Assembly (NCBI RefSeq): GCF_001953875.1
Contig: NZ_MQUR01000001.1
Location: forward strand, 39 to 64,038
Reading direction: 5' to 3'
Source of the DNA: Streptomyces amritsarensis
GTDB taxonomy: Bacteria; Actinomycetota; Actinomycetes; Streptomycetales; Streptomycetaceae
DNA length: 64,000 nucleotides
Each line of letters starts with the position of its first letter. The stretch's first letter is position 1. The notes below the pieces were generated by a model. That model searched no databases. It was not told where the DNA came from and worked only from the letters and a program-made list of their open reading frames with translations. This document shows positions 52,065-61,160 of the stretch, piece by piece. Position numbers and translations under genes: made by a program.

Positions 52065-53180
52065 ATGAGCACTGCCCCCCGCCTGACCGCCCTCGATGCG
52101 CTGCACCGCTCGCTCGGTGCGACCATGACCGACTTCGCGGGCTGGGACATGCCGCTGCGGTACGCCAGCGAGCGCGACGAGCACAACGCCGTGCGCACCA
52201 AGGCCGGCCTCTTCGACCTGTCGCACATGGGCGAGATCACCCTGACCGGCCCGGAGGCCGTCAAGGCCCTGGACTACGCGCTCGTCGGCAACATCTCGAC
52301 CGTCGGCGTCGGCCGCGCCCGTTACACGCACATCTGCCAGGAGGACGGCGGGATCCTCGACGACCTGATCGTCTACCGCCTCGGCGAGACCGAGTACATG
52401 GTCGTCGCCAACGCCTCCAACGCCCAGGTCGTCCTCGACGCCCTGACCGAGCGCGCCGCCGGCTTCGACACCGAGGTCCGCGACGACCGCGACGCCTACG
52501 CGCTGATCGCGGTGCAGGGCCCGGAGTCCCCCGGCATCCTGGCGTCGCTCACCGACGCCGACCTGGACGGCCTCAAGTACTACGCGGGCCTGCCGGGCAC
52601 CGTCGCGGGCGTGCCCGCGCTGATCGCGCGTACGGGCTACACCGGCGAGGACGGCTTCGAGCTGTTCGTCGCCCCCGAGCACGCCGTGGAGCTGTGGCAG
52701 GCGCTGGCCAAGGCCGGCGAGGGCGTCGGCCTGGTCCCGGCCGGCCTGTCCTGCCGCGACACCCTGCGCCTGGAGGCGGGCATGCCGCTGTACGGGCACG
52801 AGCTGACCACCTCCCTGACCCCGTTCGACGCGGGTCTGGGCCGGGTCGTGAAGTTCGAGAAGGAGGGGGACTTCGTCGGCCGCGCCGCCCTGGAGGCCGC
52901 CGCCGAGAAGGCCGCGTCCCAGGCGCCGCGCAAGCTGGTCGGCCTGGTTGCCGAGGGCCGCCGCGTCCCGCGCGCCGGCTTCCCCGTCGTCGCCGGCGGC
53001 AAGGTCGTCGGCGAGGTCACCTCGGGCGCCCCGTCCCCGACGCTGGGCAAGCCGATCGCGATGGCGTACGTGGACGCGGAGCACGCCGCGCCCGGCACCT
53101 CCGGCGTCGGCGTCGACATTCGCGGTACGCATGAGCCGTACGAGGTCGTCGCGCTGCCGTTCTACAAGCGGCAGAAGTAA
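52065..53180 (+). CDS. gcvT: Glycine cleavage system aminomethyltransferase (T protein)
   Basis: Takes the aminomethyl group from the lipoyl arm of GcvH and passes the carbon to tetrahydrofolate, releasing ammonia. The 371-residue protein has [10 protein letters not shown], the folate-site stretch [31 protein letters not shown] and the C-terminal [16 protein letters not shown] 52065 is chosen with GGGAG eight bases upstream; upstream in-frame codons belong to the riboswitch. Preceded by the tandem glycine riboswitch, so it is induced by glycine. First gene of gcvT-gcvH-glyA. Confidence 0.97.
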   Translation: MSTAPRLTALDALHRSLGATMTDFAGWDMPLRYASERDEHNAVRTKAGLFDLSHMGEITLTGPEAVKALDYALVGNISTVGVGRARYTHICQEDGGILDDLIVYRLGETEYMVVANASNAQVVLDALTERAAGFDTEVRDDRDAYALIAVQGPESPGILASLTDADLDGLKYYAGLPGTVAGVPALIARTGYTGEDGFELFVAPEHAVELWQALAKAGEGVGLVPAGLSCRDTLRLEAGMPLYGHELTTSLTPFDAGLGRVVKFEKEGDFVGRAALEAAAEKAASQAPRKLVGLVAEGRRVPRAGFPVVAGGKVVGEVTSGAPSPTLGKPIAMAYVDAEHAAPGTSGVGVDIRGTHEPYEVVALPFYKRQK

Positions 53181-53283
53181 CCCTCCGCGCACGACGTCCG
53201 CCGTCCGGGTACCCGGACGGCGCCGTCTCAGTACCCAAGACCGCAGTTCGTATCCACTCCCCCGCATCCAGGAGAATCAGGTC

Positions 53284-53664
53284 ATGAGCAACCCCGAGAA
53301 GCTGCGTTACACCAAGGAGCACGAGTGGCTGTCGGACGTCGTGGACGGCGTCGCGACGGTCGGCATCACGGAGTTCGCGGCCAACGCGCTCGGTGACGTC
53401 GTCTACGCCCAGCTCCCCGAGGTCGGCGACACCGTGACCGAGGGCGAGACCTGCGGCGAGCTGGAGTCGACCAAGTCGGTCAGCGACCTGTACTCCCCGG
53501 TCTCCGGCGAGATCGTCGAGGCCAACCAGGACGTCGTCGACGACCCGGCGCTCGTGAACACCGCCCCGTTCGAGGGCGGCTGGCTGTTCAAGGTCCGCCT
53601 CTCCGAGGAGCCCAAGGACGCGCTCTCCTTCGAGGAGTACACCAAGCTCACCGCCGGTAACTGA
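53284..53664 (+). CDS. gcvH: Glycine cleavage system H protein
   Basis: Lipoyl-carrying protein of the glycine cleavage system, 126 residues. The lipoylated Lys64 is in [17 protein letters not shown], flanked by the acidic residues that lipoyl ligases recognise; [12 protein letters not shown] start (RYTKEHEWL) and GGWLFKVRL end are typical. Start ATG 53284 with AGGAG upstream. Lies 103 bp after gcvT and 15 bp before glyA. The P protein (gcvP) is not in the window. Confidence 0.96.
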   Translation: MSNPEKLRYTKEHEWLSDVVDGVATVGITEFAANALGDVVYAQLPEVGDTVTEGETCGELESTKSVSDLYSPVSGEIVEANQDVVDDPALVNTAPFEGGWLFKVRLSEEPKDALSFEEYTKLTAGN

Positions 53665-53679
53665 CCCCAGGGGACCCTG

Positions 53680-54936
53680 ATGTCTGTACTGAACACCCCT
53701 CTCCACGAGCTCGACCCCGACGTCGCCGCCGCCGTCGACGCGGAGCTCGTGCGCCAGCAGTCCACCCTGGAGATGATCGCGTCGGAGAACTTCGCTCCGG
53801 TCGCCGTCATGGAGGCCCAGGGCTCGGTCCTCACCAACAAGTACGCCGAGGGCTACCCGGGCCGCCGCTACTACGGCGGCTGCGAGCACGTCGACGTGGT
53901 CGAGCAGATCGCGATCGACCGGATCAAGGCGCTGTTCGGCGCCGAGGCCGCGAACGTCCAGCCGCACTCCGGCGCGCAGGCCAACGCCGCCGCGATGTTC
54001 GCGCTGCTCAAGCCGGGCGACACGATCATGGGCCTGAACCTGGCCCACGGCGGTCACCTGACCCACGGCATGAAGATCAACTTCTCCGGCAAGCTCTACA
54101 ACGTGGTCCCGTACCACGTGGACGAGTCCGGCGAGGTGGACATGGCCGAGGTCGAGCGCCTCGCCAAGGAGTCCAAGCCGCAGCTGATCGTCGCCGGCTG
54201 GTCCGCCTACCCGCGCCAGCTGGACTTCGCCGCCTTCCGCCGCATCGCGGACGAGGTCGGCGCGTACCTGATGGTCGACATGGCGCACTTCGCCGGCCTG
54301 GTCGCCGCGGGCCTGCACCCGAACCCGGTGCCGCACGCCCACGTCGTGACCACCACCACGCACAAGACCCTCGGCGGTCCGCGCGGCGGTGTCATCCTGT
54401 CGACGCAGGAACTGGCCAAGAAGATCAACTCCGCGGTCTTCCCGGGCCAGCAGGGCGGCCCGCTGGAGCACGTGATCGCGGCCAAGGCCGTCTCCTTCAA
54501 GGTCGCGGCCTCGCCCGAGTTCAAGGAGCGCCAGGAGCGCACCCTGGAGGGCGCGAAGATCCTCGCCGCCCGCCTGGTCCAGGACGACGTCAAGGCCGTG
54601 GGCGTGGACGTCCTCACCGGCGGCACCGACGTGCACCTGGTCCTGGTCGACCTGCGCAACTCCGAGCTCGACGGCCAGCAGGCCGAGGACCGCCTCCACG
54701 AGGTCGGCATCACGGTCAACCGCAACGCCATCCCGAACGACCCGCGGCCGCCGATGGTCACCTCGGGCCTGCGGATCGGTACGCCGGCCCTGGCCACCCG
54801 CGGTTTCGACGCCGAGGCCTTCACCGAGGTCGCCGAGATCATCGCGCAGGCGCTGAAGCCGACGTACGACGCCGAAGGCCTCAAGGCGCGCGTCTCGGCG
54901 CTCGCCGCGAAGTTCCCGCTGTACCCCTCGCTCTAG
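53680..54936 (+). CDS. glyA: Serine hydroxymethyltransferase
   Basis: PLP enzyme that interconverts serine and glycine with tetrahydrofolate, the main entry of one-carbon units. 418 residues, with [31 protein letters not shown] and the PLP Lys229 in [15 protein letters not shown]-terminal [12 protein letters not shown]. Start ATG 53680, 15 bp after gcvH, with AGGGGA upstream. Riboswitch-driven read-through from gcvT would co-induce it when glycine rises. Followed by a terminator with a short U-tract. Confidence 0.97.
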   Translation: MSVLNTPLHELDPDVAAAVDAELVRQQSTLEMIASENFAPVAVMEAQGSVLTNKYAEGYPGRRYYGGCEHVDVVEQIAIDRIKALFGAEAANVQPHSGAQANAAAMFALLKPGDTIMGLNLAHGGHLTHGMKINFSGKLYNVVPYHVDESGEVDMAEVERLAKESKPQLIVAGWSAYPRQLDFAAFRRIADEVGAYLMVDMAHFAGLVAAGLHPNPVPHAHVVTTTTHKTLGGPRGGVILSTQELAKKINSAVFPGQQGGPLEHVIAAKAVSFKVAASPEFKERQERTLEGAKILAARLVQDDVKAVGVDVLTGGTDVHLVLVDLRNSELDGQQAEDRLHEVGITVNRNAIPNDPRPPMVTSGLRIGTPALATRGFDAEAFTEVAEIIAQALKPTYDAEGLKARVSALAAKFPLYPSL

Positions 54937-54952
54937 GGCGACGGGTAGGGCT

Positions 54953-54987
54953 GGCCCGGCCTTGTCTCGCACAGGGCCGGGCCTTTT
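54953..54987 (+). terminator. Terminator after glyA
   Basis: GGCCCGGCC and GGCCGGGCC form a perfect 9-bp stem around a 13-nt loop, followed by TTTT (54984-54987), 16 bp after the glyA stop. Confidence 0.85.
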
Positions 54988-55223
54988 CGTGGCCGGGCGC
55001 GGTCCTCGACGTCGGGGCCGCGAAAGACGCCGTACAGGTCGGCGTAACCGACCCCCTCCCGAACTGACGTACGCTGATGAACCGGGCAAGGGCGCCCACG
55101 AGGTGATCTTTGCCCGCAATCCCTGCAAAGTCCGCACCCTCCGTCGGCCGCCTCGCTACGCTGCGAGAGCGACTGGACGGTCCGTTCCCCGCCACAGCGG
55201 GGATGACCCGGGAGTCCGCTAAC

Positions 55224-56606
<1,383 letters not shown>

Positions 56607-56642
56607 CCTGACCGACATCTGACCGACGCGCTGACGCGAAGA

Positions 56643-56680
56643 GCGGCCCGGTCCCCTGATCTTTCAGGGGACCGGGCCGC
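56643..56680. terminator. Strong bidirectional terminator after sdaA
   Basis: A perfect 17-bp stem (GCGGCCCGGTCCCCTGA and its complement) with a 4-nt loop TCTT, between sdaA (+) and the small gene at 56760 (-). No U-tract in either direction. Confidence 0.85.
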
Positions 56681-56759
56681 GCGTGTATGGGGGCGGGGGA
56701 GAACGCCGGGAGATGCGCACAGCACTTCCCGGCGACTCCCTACCGCTCGGATCAACCGG

Positions 56760-57017
56760 TCAGTCGAACTCGTTGAGGTGCTTGGAGGTAGCCACCCACC
56801 TGAACTGCTCGTCGTCGTCGCGCGACTCCAGCAGTCCGCCCTCTACGAGGGCCAGGAGCGCCGCGTGGAGCCCGCGCCCCGCCGGGTTGTCCTCCCAGAA
56901 GATCCGCTTGCTCCTCGAGAAGGGGACCTCAGGAGTGATGGCTCCGAGACTCAGCCCGAGCAGGTAGGCCGCCTGATCCCAGTCGACCCAGTCCGCCATC
57001 GATTCGGAAAGCACCAT
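56760..57017 (-). CDS. Candidate immunity protein for a polymorphic toxin
   Basis: 85-residue cytoplasmic protein (MVLSESMADWVDWDQAAYLL..., acidic, Asp/Glu/Trp-rich), not recognised. Start ATG 57017 with GAGGG a few bases upstream. Position is the main clue: it begins 21 bp after the stop (57039) of the frameshifted toxin-like frame on the same strand, the normal place for an immunity gene. The function is therefore inferred from neighbourhood only. Confidence 0.6.
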   Translation of the reverse strand: MVLSESMADWVDWDQAAYLLGLSLGAITPEVPFSRSKRIFWEDNPAGRGLHAALLALVEGGLLESRDDDEQFRWVATSKHLNEFD

Positions 57018-57038
57018 TCAGCCCTCACATCCTTCTCT

Positions 57039-57775
57039 TCACGAGGGCTCGATCCGGCGCCACAGGTGCCGCGTCGAGGCCAACAGATCCTCGAATTCTT
57101 CCAGAGGCATGTCATAGGCCGGCCCGATGGTCACGTGGGTCTTGCCGTCCTTGACTGCCTTGAGGCCCTTCGGCAGGTCTCGGGAGTCGATGGACCACAT
57201 GTGCAGGGTCTGTCTCCGTCGACACGGATGCCGAGCTTCTTCGGCGAGCGCCCCAGAACGGGGAGTCCGTCCTCGTCCATCTCCATGCCACGGTAGGTTG
57301 TCCGGTCTCCGCCGCCGGAACCGCCGCCACCGCCACCGGGGCTGTCGCCGCTACCTCCGCTGTCGGCCTGTTTCGCCGCCGGAGCCTCGACGTCGTCGGC
57401 CTTCTTCGGCGCCTTCGCCGCATCGGCCTGTTTCTGCCACGCACGCATGTCCTCCTCGTACTTGGCGAAGGCCTTGGCGTCGTTGTCCGAGCGCTTGAGG
57501 GGTCCGGTGGCCCAAACGACCTCGTCCTCCCACTTGTTGTACATGGTCCAGGCGCGGTCGAGCGCCTTGACGACGCGCTTGCCCTTCCCGAGGACACCCA
57601 GGAACTGCTCACCGATCAGCATGGCGCAGGTCGTCTGTTCCCGCCCAGGCAGTCGGCGACGTCCTCCCAGCCGATGAGGCCCGATCTTGGTGGCCTTCTC
57701 GACATCACGCGCCGAAACCGTCGGTGTCGGCCTCGCCGGCGCCCGAGGGGTCGGAGAAGGGCGACCAGCAGCGGT
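57039..57775 (-). pseudogene. Frameshifted polymorphic-toxin-like C-terminus
   Basis: Protein-like text is spread over two reading frames that must be joined by indels. Reading down the minus strand: a Pro/Ala/Thr-rich linker (RPSPTPRAPARPTPTV) and SARDVEKATKIG; then, in another frame, GLIGWEDVADCLGGN; then MLIGEQFLGVLGKGKR, DRAWTMYNKWEDEVVW, a Gly/Ser-rich linker and LPVLGRSPKKLGIRVDGD; and, in a third register, HMWSIDSRDLPKGLKAVKDG, THVTIGPAYDMPLEEFE and ending RRIEPS. The WEDVADC...C pattern followed by a variable domain is typical of actinobacterial polymorphic/RHS-type toxins. Indels sit near 57680, 57633-57640 (AACAGACG) and 57210-57216 (GACAGACC). No start is visible; the upstream end runs into an opposite-strand fragment. 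Either a decayed gene or sequencing errors. Confidence 0.65.
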
Positions 57776-57784
57776 ACCCCGGTC

Positions 57785-57937
57785 TCCGGGGACACCGACG
57801 GCGACGGCCGGGCCGACATCGTCATGATGTACAACTACGCGGCCGGCGACAGCAGGGCCTTCACCCTGACCAGCCGCCCCGACGGCGGCTTCGACGGCGT
57901 CCGCGCGTCCTGGTACGCCGCACCCGGCATGTGGTAG
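57785..57937 (+). pseudogene. VCBS/FG-GAP repeat fragment (C-terminal)
   Basis: About 50 codons encoding GDTDGDGRADIVMMYNYAAG..., which is an unmistakable calcium-loop pattern of VCBS/FG-GAP beta-propeller repeats, ending DGVRASWYAAPGMW then TAG. There is no start codon or ribosome binding site of its own, and the rest of the protein is missing upstream, where opposite-strand toxin sequence begins. A remnant of a larger secreted protein. Confidence 0.7.
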
Positions 57938-58064
57938 CCGACAGCGGCTGCTGAGAGAAGGAGGGCCCCGGCCCCGTCCTGGGCGCGGGGCGGAACCGGG
58001 GGGTCCGGCATGGCGTCCTAGCAGGTGCCATCAGTCCCCGTCTCTCGAGAATCGAGGGGACATC

Positions 58065-58565
58065 ATGATCCACACACGTCTCCGGCGGTTCGTGGCTCTG
58101 GCCTCCGGCGCACTGCTCGTCGCCGGACTCGCGTTCGCCTCACCCGCCTCCGCCTCCTCCCTCGCCTCCACCCAGGCGCCGACCCCGCTCGTCGTGAACG
58201 CCCGCTGGGGCGGGCACGCCACGTTCGACCGGATCGTCATCGACCTCCAGGGGTACGCCCCCACCGTGACCGTCACGCCTGTCGCACAGCTCAGGTACGA
58301 CGGGTCCGGGCAGCCCGTGCCGCTGGCCGGGAAGCACTTCCTGGAGATCCGCCTCAACCCCGCCGCCGCGCACGACGACGCGGGCGAGAGCGTCTACCGC
58401 GGCCCGAGGCTCCGGAAGATCTACCTCGGCAAGCTCAAGGGCCTCGCCATGACCGGCGACTACGAGGGGTACGTGACCTTCGGCGCCGCCTTCGACACCC
58501 TTCCCTACTACCGCGCCTACAGCCTGCACTCGCCGGAGCGGTTCGTCGTGGACATCGCGCACTGA
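58065..58565 (+). CDS. Secreted AMIN-like domain protein
   Basis: 166-residue exported protein with an N-terminal signal (ALASGALLVAGLAFASPASA, cleavage after ASA) and a single beta-rich domain starting VVNARWGGHATFDRIVIDL and ending PERFVVDIAH. The FDRIVIDLxG...VDI pattern is seen in AMIN-like domains that bind cell-wall or surface structures. Start ATG 58065 with GAGGGGA upstream. Lies immediately downstream of the VCBS fragment but looks intact. Confidence 0.8.
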   Translation: MIHTRLRRFVALASGALLVAGLAFASPASASSLASTQAPTPLVVNARWGGHATFDRIVIDLQGYAPTVTVTPVAQLRYDGSGQPVPLAGKHFLEIRLNPAAAHDDAGESVYRGPRLRKIYLGKLKGLAMTGDYEGYVTFGAAFDTLPYYRAYSLHSPERFVVDIAH

Positions 58566-58592
58566 ACCACCGGCATCTGCGGTCATCCGCGG

Positions 58593-59237
58593 TCATCTGC
58601 GCCAGAACAGGTGGTGCGTGACGCCGCTCGGGCTGGGCACGACGTCCAGGTGGAAGCGGTCGAGCAGTTCCTCGGGCGATTCCCACAGCCGTACCCCGGA
58701 GCCGATCTCCACGGGCGCGACCGCCACGTGCAGGGTGTCGACGAGGCCGGCGTCGAGGAACTCGCGGATGGTCGTGGCACCGCCGCCGAGCCGGACGTCC
58801 TTGCCCGGCGCCGCTTCCCTGGCCGCGGCGAGGACGGCGGCCGGCTCACCGTCGACGAAGTGGAAGGTGGTGTCGGAGAGCGTGAACGAGGGGCGTGGGT
58901 GGTGGGTCAGGACGAAGACCGGCGTGTGGAACGGCGGCTCGTCCCCCCACCAGCCGCGCCACTCGTGGTCGGCCCAGGGCCCCCGCTGGGGTCCGAACTT
59001 GTTGCGGCCCATGATCTCCGCACCGATGTTGTGCGTGAAGTCCCGGGTGAAGTAGTCGTCCAGGCCCCGGGTGCCGCCCGGCTCGGTGCGGTTCGGCCAG
59101 CTCGCGGTGGCCCCGGCCCACGCGAACAGGGCACCGGGATCGGCGTGCCCGAAGGGCCGCTCCAGGCTCTGGTGCTCACCGGTGCCGAATCCGTCGCGCG
59201 AGACGCAGAAGTTCTGGACTCTCAGCAGTTGCTCCAC
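58593..59237 (-). CDS. Dihydrofolate reductase family protein (RibD C-terminal type)
   Basis: 214-residue NADPH-dependent reductase of the RibD-C/DHFR-like family. N-terminal LLRVQNFCVSRDGFGTGEHQ, IGAEIMGRNKFGPQRGPW, then VFVLTHHPRPSFTL and GKDVRLGGGATTIREFLDAGLVDTLHVAVAP with the nucleotide-binding GGG. Start GTG 59237 with AGGAAG upstream. Not folate-specific: likely reduces a small-molecule carbonyl or heterocycle. Upstream, on the same strand, is a flavodoxin-type reductase, 58 bp away. Confidence 0.85.
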   Translation of the reverse strand: MEQLLRVQNFCVSRDGFGTGEHQSLERPFGHADPGALFAWAGATASWPNRTEPGGTRGLDDYFTRDFTHNIGAEIMGRNKFGPQRGPWADHEWRGWWGDEPPFHTPVFVLTHHPRPSFTLSDTTFHFVDGEPAAVLAAAREAAPGKDVRLGGGATTIREFLDAGLVDTLHVAVAPVEIGSGVRLWESPEELLDRFHLDVVPSPSGVTHHLFWRR

Positions 59238-59295
59238 GGGCTTCCTCTTCCTCCGGTCGTGTCGTCCACCGTTGGACCGCCCCGGAGCGCGGAAC

Positions 59296-60027
59296 TCATC
59301 GGTGCTCGGGGTTGGGGAAGTCGAAGCGGCAGCCGGCGTCCCACTCCGAGCGCTGGTTGCCGTGGGCCGGGATGCCGCCGGAGCGCTTGAGCAGGGCGGC
59401 CAGGTGCATGAGGTTCCAGGACATGAAGGCGGTGTTGCGGTTGGTGAAGTCGTTCTCGGGGCCGCCCGAGCCGGGGTCCAGGTAGGACGGGCCCGGGCCG
59501 GCCTCGCCGATCCAGCCCGCGTCGGCCTGCGGCGGGATCGCGTAGCCGAGGTGTTGGAGGCTGTAGAGGACGTTCATGGCGCAGTGCTTGACGCCGTCCT
59601 CGTTGCCGGTGATCAGCGCGCCGCCGACCCGGCCGTAGTAGGCGTACTGGCCGTGCTCGTTGAGCAGCGAGGAGCAGGCGTAGAGCCGCTCGATCACCTT
59701 CTTCATCACGGAGCTGTTGTCGCCGAGCCAGATGGGGCCGCACAGGACGAGGATGTCGGCGTCCATGATCTGGCTGTAAAGGACCGGCCACTGGTCGCTC
59801 TCCCAGCCGTGGTCGGTCATGTCCGGCCACACGCCCGTCGCGATGTCGTGGTCGACGGCGCGGATGAGCGAGGTGCGGGCGCCTGCGGACTCCATGACCG
59901 CCCGGCTCTTGTCGATCAGGCCCTCGGTGTTGCTGGTCTCGGGCGAGCGCTTGAGCGTGCAGTTCACGTACAGCGCGGTGAGGTCGGCGTAGTTCGCATG
60001 GTGCGCGGTGTTGTCGTCGGCTGCCAC
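59296..60027 (-). CDS. Flavodoxin-like NAD(P)H-dependent reductase
   Basis: 243-residue FMN reductase of the flavodoxin fold (NADPH-dependent FMN/quinone reductase group). YADLTALYVNCTLKRSPETS binds the FMN phosphate; DADILVLCGPIWLGDNSSVM and GGALITGNEDGVKHC are the other FMN loops. Start GTG 60027 (VAADDN); the longer frame to 60108 has an Arg-rich start without a ribosome binding site. Divergent from a PadR-type regulator, which is probably its repressor. Confidence 0.85.
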   Translation of the reverse strand: MAADDNTAHHANYADLTALYVNCTLKRSPETSNTEGLIDKSRAVMESAGARTSLIRAVDHDIATGVWPDMTDHGWESDQWPVLYSQIMDADILVLCGPIWLGDNSSVMKKVIERLYACSSLLNEHGQYAYYGRVGGALITGNEDGVKHCAMNVLYSLQHLGYAIPPQADAGWIGEAGPGPSYLDPGSGGPENDFTNRNTAFMSWNLMHLAALLKRSGGIPAHGNQRSEWDAGCRFDFPNPEHR

Positions 60028-60090
60028 GCATCCCAGCCTGCGCAGCGTGCGGGGTGGCCGCCACCGGGCCTGGCCCGTACGGGGGCAGCG

Positions 60091-60189
60091 GGCGGGGACG
60101 GCGGCCAAGGGGCGGGGGCCGGGGCCGGGAGCCGGGGGCCGGGGCCGGGGGCCGGGCGCGGGGGCCGGGGGCGGCGGGCGGGGGGCAAG
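60091..60189. repeat. G-rich low-complexity tract
   Basis: About 100 bases made of imperfect GGGGCC(G) units (for example GGGGCCGGGGCCGGGAGCCG), with many runs of four or five G on the plus strand; able to form G-quadruplexes. It lies between the divergent reductase and PadR genes. Confidence 0.85.
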
Positions 60190-60220
60190 GGCCGCGCGGC
60201 GGTGAGCGGACGGCGGTGAG

Positions 60221-60251
60221 GGCGGTGGCCGGACCGCCGCGTACCTAGGAT
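60221..60251 (+). promoter_or_regulatory. Leaderless promoter and possible PadR operator
   Basis: TAGGAT (60246-60251) is a good -10 hexamer only six bases before the ATG of the PadR gene, so its transcript should be leaderless. Upstream, GGCGGT-N6-ACCGCC (60221-60238) is a perfect 6-bp inverted repeat overlapping the -35 zone, a likely autoregulatory operator. A 10-bp direct repeat CGGCGGTGAG (60197 and 60211) precedes it. Confidence 0.6.
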
Positions 60252-60257
60252 GGCCGC

Positions 60258-60815
60258 ATGTCCCTGCCGCACGCCATCCTCACCGCCCTGCTCGAGAAGC
60301 CCTCGTCCGGGCTGGAGCTGACCCGGCGGTTCGACAAGTCGATCGGGTACTTCTGGTCGGCGACCCACCAGCAGATCTACCGCGAGCTCGGGCGGCTGGA
60401 GGAGGCCGGGCTGATCCGGGCGCTGCCCAGCGAGGTGCCCGTGCGGGGCCAGAAGAAGGAGTACGAGGTGCTGCCCGCGGGCGGCACGGAGCTGGCCCGG
60501 TGGGTCGCGGAGAGCCAGGACCCCAAGCCGATGCGCGATCCGCTGCTGCTGCGGATCCGGGCGGCGGGCGTGGTGGGGCCGCAGGGCCTCGGACCCGAGC
60601 TGCGTCGCCATCTGGAGCTGCACCGGCGCCAGCTGGCGCAGTACGAGGCCATCGAGGAGAAGGACTTCCCGCCGGGGCGCGACGCCGTGGAGGACCGGCT
60701 GCGCCGGCTCGTCCTGCACGGCGGGATCGCCCTGGAGACGTTCTGGCTGACCTGGCTGGAGGAGGCCCTCGCCGAGGTCGGTGACATGGCGGACGGGTCC
60801 GGGCCGGCGGCCTGA
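60258..60815 (+). CDS. PadR family transcriptional regulator
   Basis: 185-residue regulator with the PadR winged helix at the N-terminus (LPHAILTALLEKPSSGLELT, SATHQQIYRELGRLEEAGLI and KKEYEVLPAGGTEL) and a C-terminal four-helix dimerisation arm (LRRHLELHRRQLAQYEAIEE). Leaderless start ATG 60258. Likely represses itself and the divergent flavodoxin-like reductase, as other PadR proteins control detoxifying reductases or efflux. Confidence 0.92.
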   Translation: MSLPHAILTALLEKPSSGLELTRRFDKSIGYFWSATHQQIYRELGRLEEAGLIRALPSEVPVRGQKKEYEVLPAGGTELARWVAESQDPKPMRDPLLLRIRAAGVVGPQGLGPELRRHLELHRRQLAQYEAIEEKDFPPGRDAVEDRLRRLVLHGGIALETFWLTWLEEALAEVGDMADGSGPAA

Positions 60816-60821
60816 CGCAAG

Positions 60822-60853
60822 CTGCCGCCCGGGCCCGCGGGCCCGGGCGGCAG
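60822..60853. terminator. Perfect 32-bp palindrome between convergent genes
   Basis: CTGCCGCCCGGGCCC-GC-GGGCCCGGGCGGCAG is fully self-complementary and fills most of the 47-bp gap between the PadR gene and the EF-hand gene, which converge. A bidirectional terminator. Confidence 0.85.
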
Positions 60854-60862
60854 ACGCGGGGG

Positions 60863-61075
60863 CTACTTGTTCAGGGAGGCCCAGAACTCGTCGAAGCTGA
60901 GCAGCTTGTCGCCGTTGGCGTCCTTGGAGGCGACGACGGAGTCCGCGACGGCCGGGGTCACGTGGGCGTCGCCCATGGCGCGCATCGCGGCGCTGTACTC
61001 GTCGGCCGTGATGAAGCCGTCACCGTTCACGTCGAACCTGTCGAACGTAGCCCGTGCGCTCTCGATGTCCGCCAC
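60863..61075 (-). CDS. Small EF-hand calcium-binding protein (Cab-type)
   Basis: 70-residue acidic calmodulin-like protein with two EF-hands. Loop 1 (residues 15-26, DVNGDGFITADE) is canonical; loop 2 (52-63, DANGDKLLSFDE) keeps the Asp/Asn ligands and the final Glu but has Lys where the usual Gly stands at position 6. Resembles the small Cab proteins known from S. coelicolor. Start GTG 61075 with AAGGGG eight bases upstream. Convergent with PadR; a terminator of the propeller gene lies just upstream. Confidence 0.85.
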   Translation of the reverse strand: MADIESARATFDRFDVNGDGFITADEYSAAMRAMGDAHVTPAVADSVVASKDANGDKLLSFDEFWASLNK

Positions 61076-61136
61076 TGGGTCCACCCCTTCTTGGTGCTTG
61101 TTGACCGGCTCAGGGTAGCGGCACCCTCGGCGGGCG

Positions 61137-61160
61137 GGACCCCCGGGTCCCGGGGGTTCC
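61137..61160 (-). terminator. GC hairpin after the YVTN propeller gene
   Basis: GGGACCCCCGGG and its near-complement CCCGGGGGTTCCC form a compact stem just past the stop at 61161. No U-tract. Confidence 0.55.

Noticed and set aside
55000..55223. Possible riboswitch or hammerhead-like element (CTGATGA) upstream of sdaA
   Set aside because: The CTGATGA is not followed by the hammerhead GAAA core, and neither the glycine aptamer pattern nor any other class I know fits; only short GC hairpins remain.
57674..57790. N-terminal part of the plus-strand frame before the VCBS fragment
   Set aside because: It is Arg-rich text antisense to the toxin linker, with no start signal; only the part from about 57785 looks like real protein.
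60054..60248. Plus-strand frames through the G-rich tract
   Set aside because: They encode only Gly/Ala/Arg low-complexity sequence generated by the GGGGCC repeats.
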